The notes: generated by a model from the sequence alone, not told the origin. Positions 9,487-18,315 are shown, counted from the stretch's first letter. The stretch: 64,000 bases of DNA from Dyadobacter luteus (GCF_003383615.1 NZ_QNUL01000006.1:239674-303673), one strand, 5' to 3'. Numbers and translations: made by a program.

Positions 9487-9750
9487 ATGGAGGCAACAGA
9501 AAGAAACTTACGTAAAGAGAGAGTAGGTAAGGTGGTAAGCAACAAGATGGAGAAGTCTTGCGTGATCACAGTAGAGCGTAAAGTTAAGCACGAGAAATAT
9601 GGTAAGTTTATGACTAAAACTACCAAATTGATGGTGCATGACGAAACAAATCAGGCTGGTATCGGTGATACTATCCGTGTAATGGAAACTCGCCCGCTGA
9701 GCAAAAACAAGCGTTGGAGAGTAGTAGAAATCCTTGAAAAAGCTAAGTAA
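9487..9750 (+). CDS. rpsQ: 30S ribosomal protein S17
   Basis: S17 is an early-assembly protein binding the 5' domain of 16S rRNA. The 87-residue OB-fold product contains [20 protein letters not shown] and the signature [23 protein letters not shown] near the end. Start at ATG 9487, 15 bases after rpmC; stop 3 bases before rplN, indicating tight coupling. Confidence 0.97.
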   Translation: MEATERNLRKERVGKVVSNKMEKSCVITVERKVKHEKYGKFMTKTTKLMVHDETNQAGIGDTIRVMETRPLSKNKRWRVVEILEKAK

Positions 9751-9753
9751 CAA

Positions 9754-10122
9754 ATGGTACAGCAAGAATCAAGACTGTCGGTAGCAGACAACAGTGGAGC
9801 GAAGGAAGTACTCGTAATTCGTGTACTTGGTGGAACTGGCAAACGCTATGCTTCAGTAGGCGATAAGATCGTCGTAACAGTAAAATCTGCTCTTTCTTCG
9901 AGCAATATGAAAAAAGGAACGGTTTCTAAAGCCGTTGTGGTACGCACCAAAAAGGAAGTACGACGCAAAGATGGTACATATATTCGTTTTGAAGATAATG
10001 CAGCTGTGTTATTAAACAACAACGATGAGCCACGCGGTACCCGTATCTTCGGACCGGTAGCACGGGAATTGCGCGAGAAGCAATTCATGAAGATCGTATC
10101 ACTGGCACCTGAAGTGTTGTAA
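9754..10122 (+). CDS. rplN: 50S ribosomal protein L14
   Basis: L14 sits at the subunit interface and is the docking site for RsfS and parts of bridge B8. The 122-residue product is standard length and contains [20 protein letters not shown], the signature block with [20 protein letters not shown] (about 64-83), [26 protein letters not shown] and the C-terminal [12 protein letters not shown]. It starts 3 bases after rpsQ. Confidence 0.98.
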   Translation: MVQQESRLSVADNSGAKEVLVIRVLGGTGKRYASVGDKIVVTVKSALSSSNMKKGTVSKAVVVRTKKEVRRKDGTYIRFEDNAAVLLNNNDEPRGTRIFGPVARELREKQFMKIVSLAPEVL

Positions 10123-10170
10123 GAAATCAGATTATAAGTATTTCTTTAAAACGATAAGAGAATACCTCAA

Positions 10171-10512
10171 ATGGAAAGTAAAACTAAACAAGCACCTGCA
10201 AAATTGCACATTCGCAAAGGGGATACTGTAAAGGTTATCGCTGGTAACGCAAAAGGTGAGACAGGCGTGATAAAAAATGTACTCGTTGAAAAACAACGTG
10301 CTACTGTTGAAGGTGTAAACATGATTACAAAACATGTGAAGCCAAACGCTCAAAACCCTCAGGGGAGTATTGAGAAACGGGAAGGAGCTATTCACATCAG
10401 TAACCTGATGGTAGTAGATCCGAAAACGGGAGAGCCAACCCGTACCGGGCGTAAAGCAAATGACAAAGGTAAATTACAACGTTTCTCAAAGAAGAGCGGT
10501 AACCTTTTGTAA
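10171..10512 (+). CDS. rplX: 50S ribosomal protein L24
   Basis: L24 initiates large-subunit assembly and lies at the tunnel exit. The 113-residue product has a KOW motif, [20 protein letters not shown] (about 16-35), then [27 protein letters not shown] short N-terminal extension ([10 protein letters not shown]) and a C-terminal [18 protein letters not shown] match the family. It is 48 bases after rplN and 75 before rplE. Confidence 0.97.
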   Translation: MESKTKQAPAKLHIRKGDTVKVIAGNAKGETGVIKNVLVEKQRATVEGVNMITKHVKPNAQNPQGSIEKREGAIHISNLMVVDPKTGEPTRTGRKANDKGKLQRFSKKSGNLL

Positions 10513-10587
10513 GGTCTCCGCTCTTTAAGAGAGCATTCTAATAATAAATAAGGTGGGTCGGCAATCCACAGTAACTATTTACAAACA

Positions 10588-11148
10588 ATGGCACAGCCTA
10601 GATTAAAAGAAAAGTACGCAAAAGAGATCGTTTCGCAATTGAACGCGAAATACGAGTACAAATCAGTGATGCAGGTTCCACGTCTGCTTAAAATCGTAAT
10701 CAACAAAGGTATCGGAGCGGCAGTTGCTGACAAGAAACTGGTTGATGTAGGTGTTGAGGAGCTGGGTCTGATTACAGGACAGAAAGCAGTTGCAACCATT
10801 TCTAAGAAAGCGGTTTCTAACTTCAAATTACGTGAGAACATGCCGATCGGCGCAAAGGTTACGCTTCGCGGTGATCGTATGTACGAATTTTTGGATCGTC
10901 TTACCGCAATAGCAATGCCACGTGTTCGTGACTTCCGCGGAATCAGTGACAAAGGTTTTGATGGACGTGGAAATTACACTTTCGGTGTGAAAGAACAAAT
11001 CATCTTCCCTGAGATCAGCATTGAAAAGGTGAGCAAAATCACAGGTATGGATATTACGTTTGTTACTTCAACTAACTCTGACGAAGAAAGTTATGAGCTA
11101 TTGAAAGCACTCGGAATGCCTTTCACAAACGCGAACAAACAAGGATAA
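10588..11148 (+). CDS. rplE: 50S ribosomal protein L5
   Basis: L5 binds 5S rRNA with L18 and contacts the P-site tRNA and S13 (bridge B1b). The 186-residue product has the family blocks: [80 protein letters not shown] and the C-terminal FTNANKQG. Length is normal. The 75-base gap before it contains a weak hairpin (GCTCT..AGAGC near 10518-10533) without a T-run. Confidence 0.98.
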   Translation: MAQPRLKEKYAKEIVSQLNAKYEYKSVMQVPRLLKIVINKGIGAAVADKKLVDVGVEELGLITGQKAVATISKKAVSNFKLRENMPIGAKVTLRGDRMYEFLDRLTAIAMPRVRDFRGISDKGFDGRGNYTFGVKEQIIFPEISIEKVSKITGMDITFVTSTNSDEESYELLKALGMPFTNANKQG

Positions 11149-11176
11149 TTCTTAAGAGATAAGATATTTACCGACA

Positions 11177-11446
11177 ATGGCAAAAGAATCAGTAAAAGCA
11201 CGGGAAAGAAAGAAACAAGCATTGGTAGCTCGTTACGCTGAGAAGCGTAAAGCATTAAAAGCAGCTGAGGATTGGGTTGGTCTTGATAAATTACCACGTA
11301 ACTCATCACCTGTACGTTTGCACAACCGTTGCAAAATCACAGGAAGACCAAGAGGATATATGCGTAAATTTGGAATTTCGAGAGTATTGTTCCGGGATAT
11401 GGCCTCAGATGGTAAAATTCCAGGCGTTACTAAATCAAGTTGGTAA
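11177..11446 (+). CDS. rpsN: 30S ribosomal protein S14, zinc-independent form
   Basis: S14 is a late-assembly head protein near the peptidyl tRNA. The 89-residue product is the longer, cysteine-free form (C-minus) with [20 protein letters not shown] at the start and [20 protein letters not shown] at 50-70. The single Cys is not in a CxxC pair, so no zinc ribbon is present, unlike the 61-residue C-plus form of many bacteria. It is 28 bases after rplE; a TAnnTTTG element lies between it and rpsH. Confidence 0.97.
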   Translation: MAKESVKARERKKQALVARYAEKRKALKAAEDWVGLDKLPRNSSPVRLHNRCKITGRPRGYMRKFGISRVLFRDMASDGKIPGVTKSSW

Positions 11447-11475
11447 GAATACTTTCAATTCTGATTTCAATTACT

Positions 11476-11483
11476 TAACTTTG
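11476..11483 (+). promoter_or_regulatory. Possible internal promoter -7 element before rpsH
   Basis: TAACTTTG (11476-11483) matches the TAnnTTTG consensus exactly and is followed by GCA, as in the other promoters of this window. The -33 region at the right distance reads only TTTC (11453-11456). It lies in the 77-base gap between rpsN and rpsH and could boost expression of the distal operon. Confidence 0.5.
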
Positions 11484-11523
11484 CACTCCCGTTTGAAGGG
11501 GGTGTACAAAACCAGGCATAAAA

Positions 11524-11922
11524 ATGTTAACGGATCCAATAGCAGATTATCTAACCAGACTCAGAAACGCGATTAAAGCGAAACACAGAGTCGTAGAGAT
11601 ACCTGCATCCAACATAAAAAAAGAAATAACTAAAGTACTTTTCGATAAAGGGTACATTCAGAGTTATAAATTTGACGAAATCGGGCCTCAGGGAACAATC
11701 AAGATAGCCTTGAAATACAATCCTGTGACAAAGCAATCTGCAATTGTGAAATTGGAGAGAGTAAGTAAGCCTGGACTGCGTAAATATTCAGGTTCATCAA
11801 CACTACCTCGCGTATTGGGTGGATTGGGTACTGTAATTATCTCAACTTCTAAGGGAGTTATGACAGATAAGGAAGCCAAAGCACTGAATGTAGGTGGAGA
11901 AGTGTTATGTTTCGTGTATTAA
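11524..11922 (+). CDS. rpsH: 30S ribosomal protein S8
   Basis: S8 binds the central domain of 16S rRNA and, in E. coli, represses the spc operon by binding rplE mRNA. The 132-residue product has MLTDPIADYLTRLRNAIKAK at the start and the C-terminal signature ISTSKGVMTDKEAKALNVGGEVLCFVY. The ATG at 11524 follows a 77-base gap that contains a possible promoter element. Confidence 0.98.
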   Translation: MLTDPIADYLTRLRNAIKAKHRVVEIPASNIKKEITKVLFDKGYIQSYKFDEIGPQGTIKIALKYNPVTKQSAIVKLERVSKPGLRKYSGSSTLPRVLGGLGTVIISTSKGVMTDKEAKALNVGGEVLCFVY

Positions 11923-11943
11923 TATTTTAAAGTTATTCAGGAA

Positions 11944-12501
11944 ATGTCACGTATAGGAAATAAAATTATTGTTTTACCAGCTGGTGTCTCTGTATCTGTT
12001 GCAGATGATAACCTGGTTTCGGTAAAAGGCCCGAAAGGAACACTTTCTCAGGCTGTCGATAGCGACATCACGGTTGAAGTGGAAGGAAACGAATTGAAAG
12101 TTACACGCCCGACTGAGCAGAAGCGTCACAAAGCATTACATGGTTTGTACCGTTCTCTGATCAACAATATGGTGATCGGTGTGGATGCCGGATATAAGAA
12201 GGAGTTAGAGATTATTGGGGTAGGTTACAAGGCAACTGCTGCTAACAATGTGTTGGAGTTGCAATTGGGTTACTCACATAATATCTTCATGGCGATCCCA
12301 GGTGAGATTAAAGTGACTACGACTTCAGAAAAAGGACAGAATCCTAAAGTGATTCTGGAAGGAATTGATAAAGAATTGATCGGTTCTGTAGCTGCAAAGA
12401 TTAAGTCGTTGCGTAAGGTCGAGCCTTACAAAGGCAAGGGTATCCGCTTTGTTGGTGAGATCGTTCGTCGTAAAGCTGGTAAGTCTGCTTCTAAAAAGTA
12501 G
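11944..12501 (+). CDS. rplF: 50S ribosomal protein L6
   Basis: L6 lies near the sarcin-ricin loop and factor-binding site. The 185-residue product shows the duplicated fold: SRIGNKIIVLPAGVSVSVAD at the start, LIGVGYK-like segment (IIGVGYKATAANNVLELQLG) in the middle and the C-terminal signature EPYKGKGIRFVGEIVRRKAG. Length is normal. It is 21 bases after rpsH and 45 bases before the rplR start. Confidence 0.98.
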   Translation: MSRIGNKIIVLPAGVSVSVADDNLVSVKGPKGTLSQAVDSDITVEVEGNELKVTRPTEQKRHKALHGLYRSLINNMVIGVDAGYKKELEIIGVGYKATAANNVLELQLGYSHNIFMAIPGEIKVTTTSEKGQNPKVILEGIDKELIGSVAAKIKSLRKVEPYKGKGIRFVGEIVRRKAGKSASKK

Positions 12502-12546
12502 TGCGTAGCCACAGAATAATGTTAAACTGTTAGAATAAGATTGAAA

Positions 12547-12900
12547 ATGGCTAACGCAAAAGTAGATAGAAGACAACGACTTAAATATCACATTCGTAAG
12601 AAAGTGAAGGGTAGTGCAGAACGTCCTAGATTATCAGTGTTTCGTTCGAATACCAGCATTTATGCTCAGATTATAGATGACTTGAAAGGTGTAACGCTTG
12701 TAAGTGCATCGTCCGTAGACTTGGGTGGAAGAAAAGAGAACTCTAATATAGAGATTGCTACACAAGTTGGTAAAAAAATCGCTGAAAAAGCACAGGAAGC
12801 AGGTATTCAGGCGGTTGTGTTTGACCGTAACGGGTATTTGTACCACGGTAAAGTTAAAGCATTGGCCGAAGGAGCTCGTGAGGGTGGCCTGAAATTCTAA
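12547..12900 (+). CDS. rplR: 50S ribosomal protein L18
   Basis: L18 carries 5S rRNA into the large subunit together with L5. The 117-residue product begins at ATG 12547 ([13 protein letters not shown]); an in-frame TTG two codons upstream is a less likely start. The family core is present: [21 protein letters not shown], then [17 protein letters not shown] and the C-terminal [20 protein letters not shown]. It is followed by rpsE after 14 bases. Confidence 0.97.
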   Translation: MANAKVDRRQRLKYHIRKKVKGSAERPRLSVFRSNTSIYAQIIDDLKGVTLVSASSVDLGGRKENSNIEIATQVGKKIAEKAQEAGIQAVVFDRNGYLYHGKVKALAEGAREGGLKF

Positions 12901-12914
12901 GAATAACAAAGACT

Positions 12915-13430
12915 ATGTCTACAAATACAAGACCTTCAAAGGTTAACGAATCGGACCTGAAAGAGCGCGTTGTAGCGATCAACAGGGTAGCAAAAGTAGT
13001 AAAAGGTGGTCGTCGCTTTAGTTTTTCGGCTATCGTTGTGGTAGGAGATGGTAATGGAGTAGTAGGTCATGGACTTGGGAAAGCCAATGAAGTAACAGAT
13101 GCTATTGCAAAAGGTATCGACGACGCGAAAAAGAACCTTATTCAGGTTCCTATGCTGAAACATACTGTTCCTCACGAAATGGAAGGTAAATTCAGCGGTG
13201 GATTCGTATTGATCAAGCCTGCAGCTCCTGGTACAGGAGTACTTGCTGGTGGTCCAATGCGTGCTGTTTTGGAAAGTGCAGGTATCAAGGACGTTTTGGC
13301 GAAGTCTAAAGGGTCTTCAAACCCTCACAACGTAATCAAAGCTACTATCGATGCGCTTCTTAAAATGAGAGCTCCTCACCAGGTTGCTTTCCAGCGTGGA
13401 GTTAAACTGGATAAAGTATTTAACGGATAA
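12915..13430 (+). CDS. rpsE: 30S ribosomal protein S5
   Basis: S5 helps form the mRNA entry channel and influences decoding fidelity. The 171-residue product has the double-stranded RNA-binding-like N domain with [20 protein letters not shown] and [18 protein letters not shown], then the C domain with [20 protein letters not shown] and [19 protein letters not shown]. Length is normal. Its TAA stop lies inside a perfect UUCG-capped hairpin that spans the junction to rpmD. Confidence 0.98.
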   Translation: MSTNTRPSKVNESDLKERVVAINRVAKVVKGGRRFSFSAIVVVGDGNGVVGHGLGKANEVTDAIAKGIDDAKKNLIQVPMLKHTVPHEMEGKFSGGFVLIKPAAPGTGVLAGGPMRAVLESAGIKDVLAKSKGSSNPHNVIKATIDALLKMRAPHQVAFQRGVKLDKVFNG

Positions 13431-13446
13431 TCCTTCGGGATTATCC
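13425..13446 (+). promoter_or_regulatory. UUCG-tetraloop hairpin at the rpsE-rpmD junction
   Basis: GGATAATCC (13425-13433) and GGATTATCC (13438-13446) are perfect reverse complements around a TTCG loop closed by C-G, an exceptionally stable RNA tetraloop. It covers the rpsE stop codon and lacks a T-run, so it is not a typical terminator. A role in mRNA processing, stability or coupling is inferred. Confidence 0.6.
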
Positions 13447-13462
13447 CTATCTGAAAGTAATC

Positions 13463-13642
13463 ATGTCAAAAGTACGTATTACACAAGTTAAGAGTGCAAT
13501 CGACCGCCCTGAGAAACAAAAGCTAACGATTAAAGCGTTAGGTTTGGGTAAACTGAACAGAACGGTTGAGAAGGAGAACAGCGACGCTATTGCAGGTATG
13601 ATCCGCAAAGTGAGCCATTTGGTTAAAGTTGAAGAAATTTAA
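13463..13642 (+). CDS. rpmD: 50S ribosomal protein L30
   Basis: L30 is a small large-subunit protein of peripheral location. The 59-residue product begins MSKVRITQVKSAIDRPEKQK and has the family segment LTIKALGLGKLNRTVEKENS, with a hydrophobic helix-strand end (IAGMIRKVSHLVKVEEI). It lies between rpsE (32 bases upstream) and rplO (14 bases downstream), the expected order. Its start is 17 bases after the hairpin covering the rpsE stop. Confidence 0.95.
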   Translation: MSKVRITQVKSAIDRPEKQKLTIKALGLGKLNRTVEKENSDAIAGMIRKVSHLVKVEEI

Positions 13643-13656
13643 TATATACTACTAGT

Positions 13657-14103
13657 ATGAATCTTAGTTCATTAAAACCGGCTGCTGGTTCCATTAAAGT
13701 TGGAAAGCGAGTTGGACGTGGTCAGGGATCCGGTAAAGGTGGAACTGCAGCACGTGGACACAAAGGAGCTCAGTCTCGCTCAGGGTATAGCCGTAAGTTA
13801 GGTTTTGAAGGTGGACAGATGCCACTTCAAAGACGTTTGCCTAAATTCGGTTTCAATAACATCAACCGTGTTGAGTACAAAGCTTTGAATCTGGATGCGA
13901 TCCAGGCTCTTGCTGAGAAAACAAGCGCGACTGTTATTACTCTGGATCTGATCCGCGAAAATGGTCTTTGTGCGAAAAAGGATCTTGTAAAAATCCTTAA
14001 CCGTGGCGAAATTACAAGCGCTGTGGAAGTACAGGCTAATGGATTCTCTGCATCCGCTATCGAGTCTATCGAAAAGGCTGGTGGTAAAGCAGTAAAATTA
14101 TAA
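13657..14103 (+). CDS. rplO: 50S ribosomal protein L15
   Basis: L15 is a late-binding assembly protein of the 50S subunit. The 148-residue product starts MNLSSLKPAAGSIKVGKRVG and has the Gly/Arg-rich rRNA-binding region RGQGSGKGGTAARGHKGAQS, then RKLGFEGGQMPLQRRLPKFG. The C-terminal domain ends VEVQANGFSASAIESIEKAG plus four residues. It is followed by secY after 58 bases, the conserved arrangement. Confidence 0.98.
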   Translation: MNLSSLKPAAGSIKVGKRVGRGQGSGKGGTAARGHKGAQSRSGYSRKLGFEGGQMPLQRRLPKFGFNNINRVEYKALNLDAIQALAEKTSATVITLDLIRENGLCAKKDLVKILNRGEITSAVEVQANGFSASAIESIEKAGGKAVKL

Positions 14104-14161
14104 CTTTGTTGTTAGGTATAGCTGAAAATTTATTATCGGATAGCTATTGTAAGCCCATAAA

Positions 14162-15475
14162 ATGAAACGATTTTTTGAGACGATAAAGCATATATTTTCA
14201 ATTGAGGAGTTGAGAACACGTATTCTCAACACTCTTTTGTTTATAACAATATTCCGTTTAGGGTCTTATGTAGCTTTGCCTGGCGTTGAACCTGATCAGA
14301 TGAATGTATCAACACAAGGTCTTCTTGGGTTGCTGGATACATTTTTAGGAGGAGCTTTTAGTAAGGCCTCCATTTTTGCGTTAGGTATCATGCCTTATAT
14401 CTCGGCATCTATTGCTATACAGCTGCTGACTATGGCTCTGCCATATTTTCAGAAGATGCAGAAGGAAGGTGAGTCAGGACGTAAGAAGTTAAATCAGATT
14501 ACCAGGGTTCTGACAATTATTGTTACGCTGGTACAAGGAACAGCTTACCTTAATACTACTGTGCCTGATGAGGCGCTGCTGGTTTCGAGAAGTATGTTTT
14601 CAATATCATCAGTGTTCGTTCTGACTGCAGGTACAATGTTCTGTATGTGGTTGGGTGAGCGTATCACTGACAAAGGTATCGGAAATGGTATTTCAATGCT
14701 GATCATGATTGGTATTGTATCTCGTTTTCCGGGCGCTATCTACAAGGAGTTTGTAAACAGAGGTAGTGGTGGTATCTTATTATTTGTTGTTGAGATTGTA
14801 GCGCTCTATTTTGTTATCATGGGAGCTGTGATGTTGACGCAGGCGGTAAGAAGAATACCGATTCAGTATGCAAAACAGGTTGTTGGTAACAAGGTTATGG
14901 GCGGACAACGTCAGTACCTTCCATTGAAACTGAATGCAGCTGGTGTAATGCCGATTATCTTTGCACAAGCGCTTATGTTTATTCCTTCTTTGGGAGCATC
15001 TTATTTTGCAGAGAAGAGTGATTTCGCAAGTGATGTAGCAACGATATTTGCAAACTACACTACCTGGCAGTACAATTTGTTATTTGCGTTTTTAATTATT
15101 GTTTTCACATTCTTCTACACAGCTATTTCAGTAAATCCGCAGCAAATCGCAGATGATATGAAAAGAGGTGGAGGATTCATACCGGGTGTGAAACCAGGAC
15201 AGCAGACTTCCGAATACATCAGTTCTATTCTGGATCGTATTACTTTCCCGGGTGCATTGATGCTGGCAGTAGTTGCAACCTTACCGGCATTCGCAAGTTT
15301 GCTGGGTATATCAACAGACTTTGCTCACTTCTTCGGAGGAACATCGTTATTGATTATGGTTGGTGTTGTTTTGGATACATTACAGCAGGTGGAAAGCTAC
15401 TTGTTGATGCGCAGATACGAAGGACTGATGAAGTCCGGACGTGTTAAGGGCAGAACAGAAAGTGTTGCCATCTGA
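14162..15475 (+). CDS. secY: Preprotein translocase channel subunit SecY
   Basis: SecY forms the protein-conducting channel of the inner membrane with SecE and SecG. The 437-residue product has ten predicted transmembrane helices and both family signatures: the first near residues 70-90 (GIMPYISASIAIQLLTMALP) and the second near 165-185 (ERITDKGIGNGISMLIMIGI). The cytosolic loop motif RRIPIQYAKQVVG and the C-terminal loops contact SecA and the ribosome. Position between rplO and map is standard. No sign of truncation. Confidence 0.98.
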   Translation: MKRFFETIKHIFSIEELRTRILNTLLFITIFRLGSYVALPGVEPDQMNVSTQGLLGLLDTFLGGAFSKASIFALGIMPYISASIAIQLLTMALPYFQKMQKEGESGRKKLNQITRVLTIIVTLVQGTAYLNTTVPDEALLVSRSMFSISSVFVLTAGTMFCMWLGERITDKGIGNGISMLIMIGIVSRFPGAIYKEFVNRGSGGILLFVVEIVALYFVIMGAVMLTQAVRRIPIQYAKQVVGNKVMGGQRQYLPLKLNAAGVMPIIFAQALMFIPSLGASYFAEKSDFASDVATIFANYTTWQYNLLFAFLIIVFTFFYTAISVNPQQIADDMKRGGGFIPGVKPGQQTSEYISSILDRITFPGALMLAVVATLPAFASLLGISTDFAHFFGGTSLLIMVGVVLDTLQQVESYLLMRRYEGLMKSGRVKGRTESVAI

Positions 15476-15484
15476 TAGTAGAGA

Positions 15485-16279
15485 ATGATATATCTGAAGA
15501 CGGAAGAGGAGATAATCCTTATAAAAAATAGTGCCCAGGTTTTGGGTAAGGCGCACGCGGAAGTAGCTCAATGGGTGAAACCGGGTGTTGCAACCAAAAA
15601 ACTGGATGCAGTGGCGGAAGAATTTATAAGAGACAATGGAGGAATTCCTTCCTTCAAAGGCTTTAACAATTTTCCCGCCTCTCTGTGTATATCAGTAAAT
15701 GAAGTTGTAGTACATGGTTTTCCAAGTAACTACATCCTGAAAGACGGAGATATCGTATCCATTGATTGCGGAGTTAAGTTAGAGGGTTTCCATAGTGACA
15801 GCGCTTATACTTACCCAATCGGAGAGGTATCGAAGGAAGTAATGGATTTACTGGTTGCTACAAAACGTTCTTTATACAAAGGGATTGAACACGCAGTGGA
15901 CGGTCTGAGAATGGGGGATCTGAGTTTTGCGATTCAGAACTACGTTGAAGACAGAGGTTATACTGTTGTGAGGGAACTTGTGGGACATGGAGTAGGCAGA
16001 AATCTGCATGAGAGTCCTGAGGTACCAAATTATGGTAAGAAAGGTAAAGGCATTCGTTTGAAAGAAGGGATGGTTTTAGCAATTGAACCGATGATAAACC
16101 TCGGAACGAAGTCAGTAGTACAGGAGCGTGATGGTTGGACTATCCGCACTACCGACAGGAAGTATTCGGCACACTTTGAACATACAATTGTGGTTCGTAA
16201 AGGAACAGCTGAAATCCTGACAACTTTCGATTATATAGAAAAAGTGACTGCCAATACCAGCTTAATGGTTGAGGCGTAG
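15485..16279 (+). CDS. map: Methionine aminopeptidase, type I
   Basis: This metalloenzyme removes the N-terminal methionine from nascent proteins. The 264-residue product has the five metal ligands in recognisable context: Asp in VSIDCGVKLEGFHSDSA (two Asp), His in ELVGHGVGRNLHE, Glu in MVLAIEPMINLG and Glu in the final strand context. It lacks an N-terminal extension, as in type Ia. It starts 9 bases after secY and ends 15 bases before infA. Confidence 0.97.
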   Translation: MIYLKTEEEIILIKNSAQVLGKAHAEVAQWVKPGVATKKLDAVAEEFIRDNGGIPSFKGFNNFPASLCISVNEVVVHGFPSNYILKDGDIVSIDCGVKLEGFHSDSAYTYPIGEVSKEVMDLLVATKRSLYKGIEHAVDGLRMGDLSFAIQNYVEDRGYTVVRELVGHGVGRNLHESPEVPNYGKKGKGIRLKEGMVLAIEPMINLGTKSVVQERDGWTIRTTDRKYSAHFEHTIVVRKGTAEILTTFDYIEKVTANTSLMVEA

Positions 16280-16294
16280 TAATAAAAGCTAATA

Positions 16295-16513
16295 ATGGCA
16301 AAACAAGCATCAATCGAACAAGACGGTGTAATCCTGGAAGCACTCTCAAACGCAATGTTTCGTGTAGTATTGGAAAATAAACACGAAGTAATTGCGCACA
16401 TTTCCGGGAAAATGAGAATGCACTACATTAAGATATTACCGGGTGACCGTGTTAAGTTGGAAATGTCTCCTTACGACTTATCAAAAGCAAGAATTACGTA
16501 CCGGTATAAATAG
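16295..16513 (+). CDS. infA: Translation initiation factor IF-1
   Basis: IF-1 blocks the A site during initiation and assists IF-2 and IF-3. The 72-residue OB-fold protein starts [20 protein letters not shown] and has the family core [40 protein letters not shown] and the end [10 protein letters not shown]. Location inside the spc-alpha region between map and rpmJ is typical of this phylum and of Gram-positive bacteria. No Shine-Dalgarno is present. Confidence 0.98.
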   Translation: MAKQASIEQDGVILEALSNAMFRVVLENKHEVIAHISGKMRMHYIKILPGDRVKLEMSPYDLSKARITYRYK

Positions 16514-16557
16514 TAGGAGAAGACCACCTAAATATTAACAAATAAGTAACATTCGAG

Positions 16558-16674
16558 ATGAAAGTCAAAGCATCAGTAAAGAAACGCAGTGAGGACTGCA
16601 AAGTTATACGCCGCAAGGGGAAGATCTATGTAATTAACAAGAAGAACCCACGGTATAAACAAAGACAAGGTTAA
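16558..16674 (+). CDS. rpmJ: 50S ribosomal protein L36, zinc-ligand-depleted form
   Basis: L36 is the smallest bacterial ribosomal protein and helps fold 23S rRNA helices. The 38-residue product reads [20 protein letters not shown] to residue 20, then [18 protein letters not shown]. Of the classical zinc ligands (Cys11, Cys14, Cys27, His33 in E. coli) only Cys14 remains; the other positions are Ser, Asn and Tyr. It therefore should not bind zinc. It is 4 bases upstream of rpsM. Confidence 0.95.
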   Translation: MKVKASVKKRSEDCKVIRRKGKIYVINKKNPRYKQRQG

Positions 16675-16678
16675 TCAT

Positions 16679-17056
16679 ATGGCACGTATTTCAGGAGTTG
16701 ATATTCCAGACCGTAAAAGAGGCGAGATCTCACTAACTTACATCTTCGGAATTGGACGCAGTTCAGCAAAAAAGATTCTGGACAAAGCAGGAGTTGACAT
16801 CAATAAGAAGGTGATCGACTGGAATGATGAAGAATCAGGAGCAGTTCGTGCGGTTATCGCAGGTGAATATAAAGTAGAAGGCGCATTGAAGTCAGAAGTT
16901 CAATTGAGCATCAAACGCCTTATGGACATTGCTTGTTATCGTGGTCTTCGTCATCGTAAAGGATTGCCATTGCGTGGACAGAGAACTAAGAATAACTCTC
17001 GTACTCGTAAGGGTAAACGCAAAACAATCGCGAACAAGAAAAAGGCTACTAAATAA
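16679..17056 (+). CDS. rpsM: 30S ribosomal protein S13
   Basis: S13 in the 30S head contacts L5 and L31 across the subunit interface and the P-site tRNA through its tail. The 125-residue product starts [20 protein letters not shown] and carries the signature [20 protein letters not shown], then the basic tail [20 protein letters not shown]. It starts 4 bases after rpmJ. In E. coli the S4 protein represses this operon by binding the rpsM leader; no such leader is evident here because the gap is too short. Confidence 0.98.
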   Translation: MARISGVDIPDRKRGEISLTYIFGIGRSSAKKILDKAGVDINKKVIDWNDEESGAVRAVIAGEYKVEGALKSEVQLSIKRLMDIACYRGLRHRKGLPLRGQRTKNNSRTRKGKRKTIANKKKATK

Positions 17057-17097
17057 CTAATGGGAATGGGTTTAATCCCGTAACTATTTCATGAGCA

Positions 17098-17493
17098 ATG
17101 GCACAAAATAAAAGAAAAGATAAAGCAAAGAAGAGAGTTGTAGTTGTAGAAGCGGTAGGTCAGGTACATATCAAGGCTTCTTTCAACAACATCATTATCT
17201 CTATCACAAATAGCAACGGACAAGTTATTTCTTGGGGATCGGCCGGTAAAATGGGCTTCCGTGGATCTAAGAAAAACACTCCGTATGCAGCGCAGACCGC
17301 AGCACAAAGTGCAGCACAGGTCGCTTTCGATCTGGGAATGCGTAAAGCAGAAGTATTTGTTAAAGGACCGGGATCAGGACGTGAGTCTGCTATCCGTACG
17401 ATCCAGAATGCAGGAATCGAGGTAACAACGATTCGTGATATTACTCCGCTTCCGCACAACGGATGCCGCCCTCCAAAGCGTCGTAGAGTATAG
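17098..17493 (+). CDS. rpsK: 30S ribosomal protein S11
   Basis: S11 forms part of the platform and lies near the E-site mRNA. The 131-residue product has a basic N-terminus ([20 protein letters not shown]), the core [20 protein letters not shown] and the signature [20 protein letters not shown], then [17 protein letters not shown]. Asn-Gly (HNGC) near the C-terminus is the site that becomes isoaspartate in E. coli S11. It is 41 bases after rpsM. Confidence 0.98.
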   Translation: MAQNKRKDKAKKRVVVVEAVGQVHIKASFNNIIISITNSNGQVISWGSAGKMGFRGSKKNTPYAAQTAAQSAAQVAFDLGMRKAEVFVKGPGSGRESAIRTIQNAGIEVTTIRDITPLPHNGCRPPKRRRV

Positions 17494-17569
17494 TTTGAAT
17501 GCCCATTCGTAATTTGGACACTGGGGTTACTGAATGGTTTATCTAATTTTAATTATTAAATAGTTTTTA

Positions 17570-18175
17570 ATGGCACGTTACACAGGTCCCAAAACCAAGA
17601 TTGCAAGACGTTACGGAGAGCCCATCATGGGTCCAAGCAAAGCGCTTGCTAAGAAAAATTACCCTCCGGGAGTTCACGGAAAGGGTCGCCGCTCTAAGAA
17701 ATCGGAGTATGCTTTACAATTGATGGAAAAGCAGAAGGTGAAATTTATCTACGGTATTCTTGAAAGACAATTCCGTAACTTATTCGAGAAAGCATCTATC
17801 AAAGAAGGTATCACTGGTGAAAACCTTCTTAAATATTGCGAGGCTCGTTTAGATAATACAGTATACCGCTTAGGTATTGCTCCTACAAGACGTGCTGCAC
17901 GTCAGTTGGTATCTCACAAGCATATCCTTGTTGATGGTGAAGTAGTCAACATTCCTTCATTGTCTCTACGTCCTGGTCAGGTTGTATCGGTTAGAGAGAA
18001 ATCTAAGTCTCTTGAAGCGGTTACAGATAGCTTGGCTGGTCACAGCGCAAAAGGATTCAACTGGCTTGAATGGGATGGTCAGCAACTGGCAGGTAAGTTT
18101 GTAACTTTCCCAGACCGCGATTTGATTCCAGAAAACATCAACGAGCAGCTTATCGTTGAATTGTATTCTAAATAA
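17570..18175 (+). CDS. rpsD: 30S ribosomal protein S4
   Basis: S4 initiates 30S assembly at the 5' domain of 16S rRNA and sits at the mRNA entry. The 201-residue product has an N-terminal segment without the zinc-binding cysteines of some bacteria ([20 protein letters not shown]), then [20 protein letters not shown] and the S4 RNA-binding domain with [20 protein letters not shown] and [16 protein letters not shown]. In other phyla S4 is an autogenous repressor, so the structured 140-base region between its stop and rpoA is of interest. Confidence 0.98.
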   Translation: MARYTGPKTKIARRYGEPIMGPSKALAKKNYPPGVHGKGRRSKKSEYALQLMEKQKVKFIYGILERQFRNLFEKASIKEGITGENLLKYCEARLDNTVYRLGIAPTRRAARQLVSHKHILVDGEVVNIPSLSLRPGQVVSVREKSKSLEAVTDSLAGHSAKGFNWLEWDGQQLAGKFVTFPDRDLIPENINEQLIVELYSK

Positions 18176-18201
18176 TACATAATAACAATACTTTATTACA
18201 G

Positions 18202-18307
18202 GCACGTCGCGGTTCATACCGGGGCGTGCTTATTGCCGGAAACGGCGTTTTGCGATCGCAAAGGTAACGGTAGCGTGATCAACTATCATTTACTACTATA
18301 AAAGGAG
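18202..18307 (+). promoter_or_regulatory. Structured leader with Shine-Dalgarno before rpoA
   Basis: Three hairpins follow one another. Stem 1 pairs GCACGTCGCGG (18202-18212) with CCGGGGCGTGC (18219-18229), ten of eleven pairs. Stem 2 is GCCG-GAAA-CGGC (18235-18246), a GNRA tetraloop. Stem 3 is the palindrome TTTGCGATCGCAAA (18249-18262). No T-run follows. A clear Shine-Dalgarno, AAAGGAG (18301-18307), sits 8 bases before the rpoA ATG, unusual among neighbours. An autoregulatory or processing element is inferred; S4 is an obvious candidate ligand. Confidence 0.5.
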
Positions 18308-18315
18308 CAACGACT

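Noticed and set aside
18249..18262. GCGATCGC inside the rpoA leader as a HIP1-type cyanobacterial repeat
   Set aside because: A single occurrence in a Bacteroidota genome is explained by the local palindrome; no other copies were noticed.
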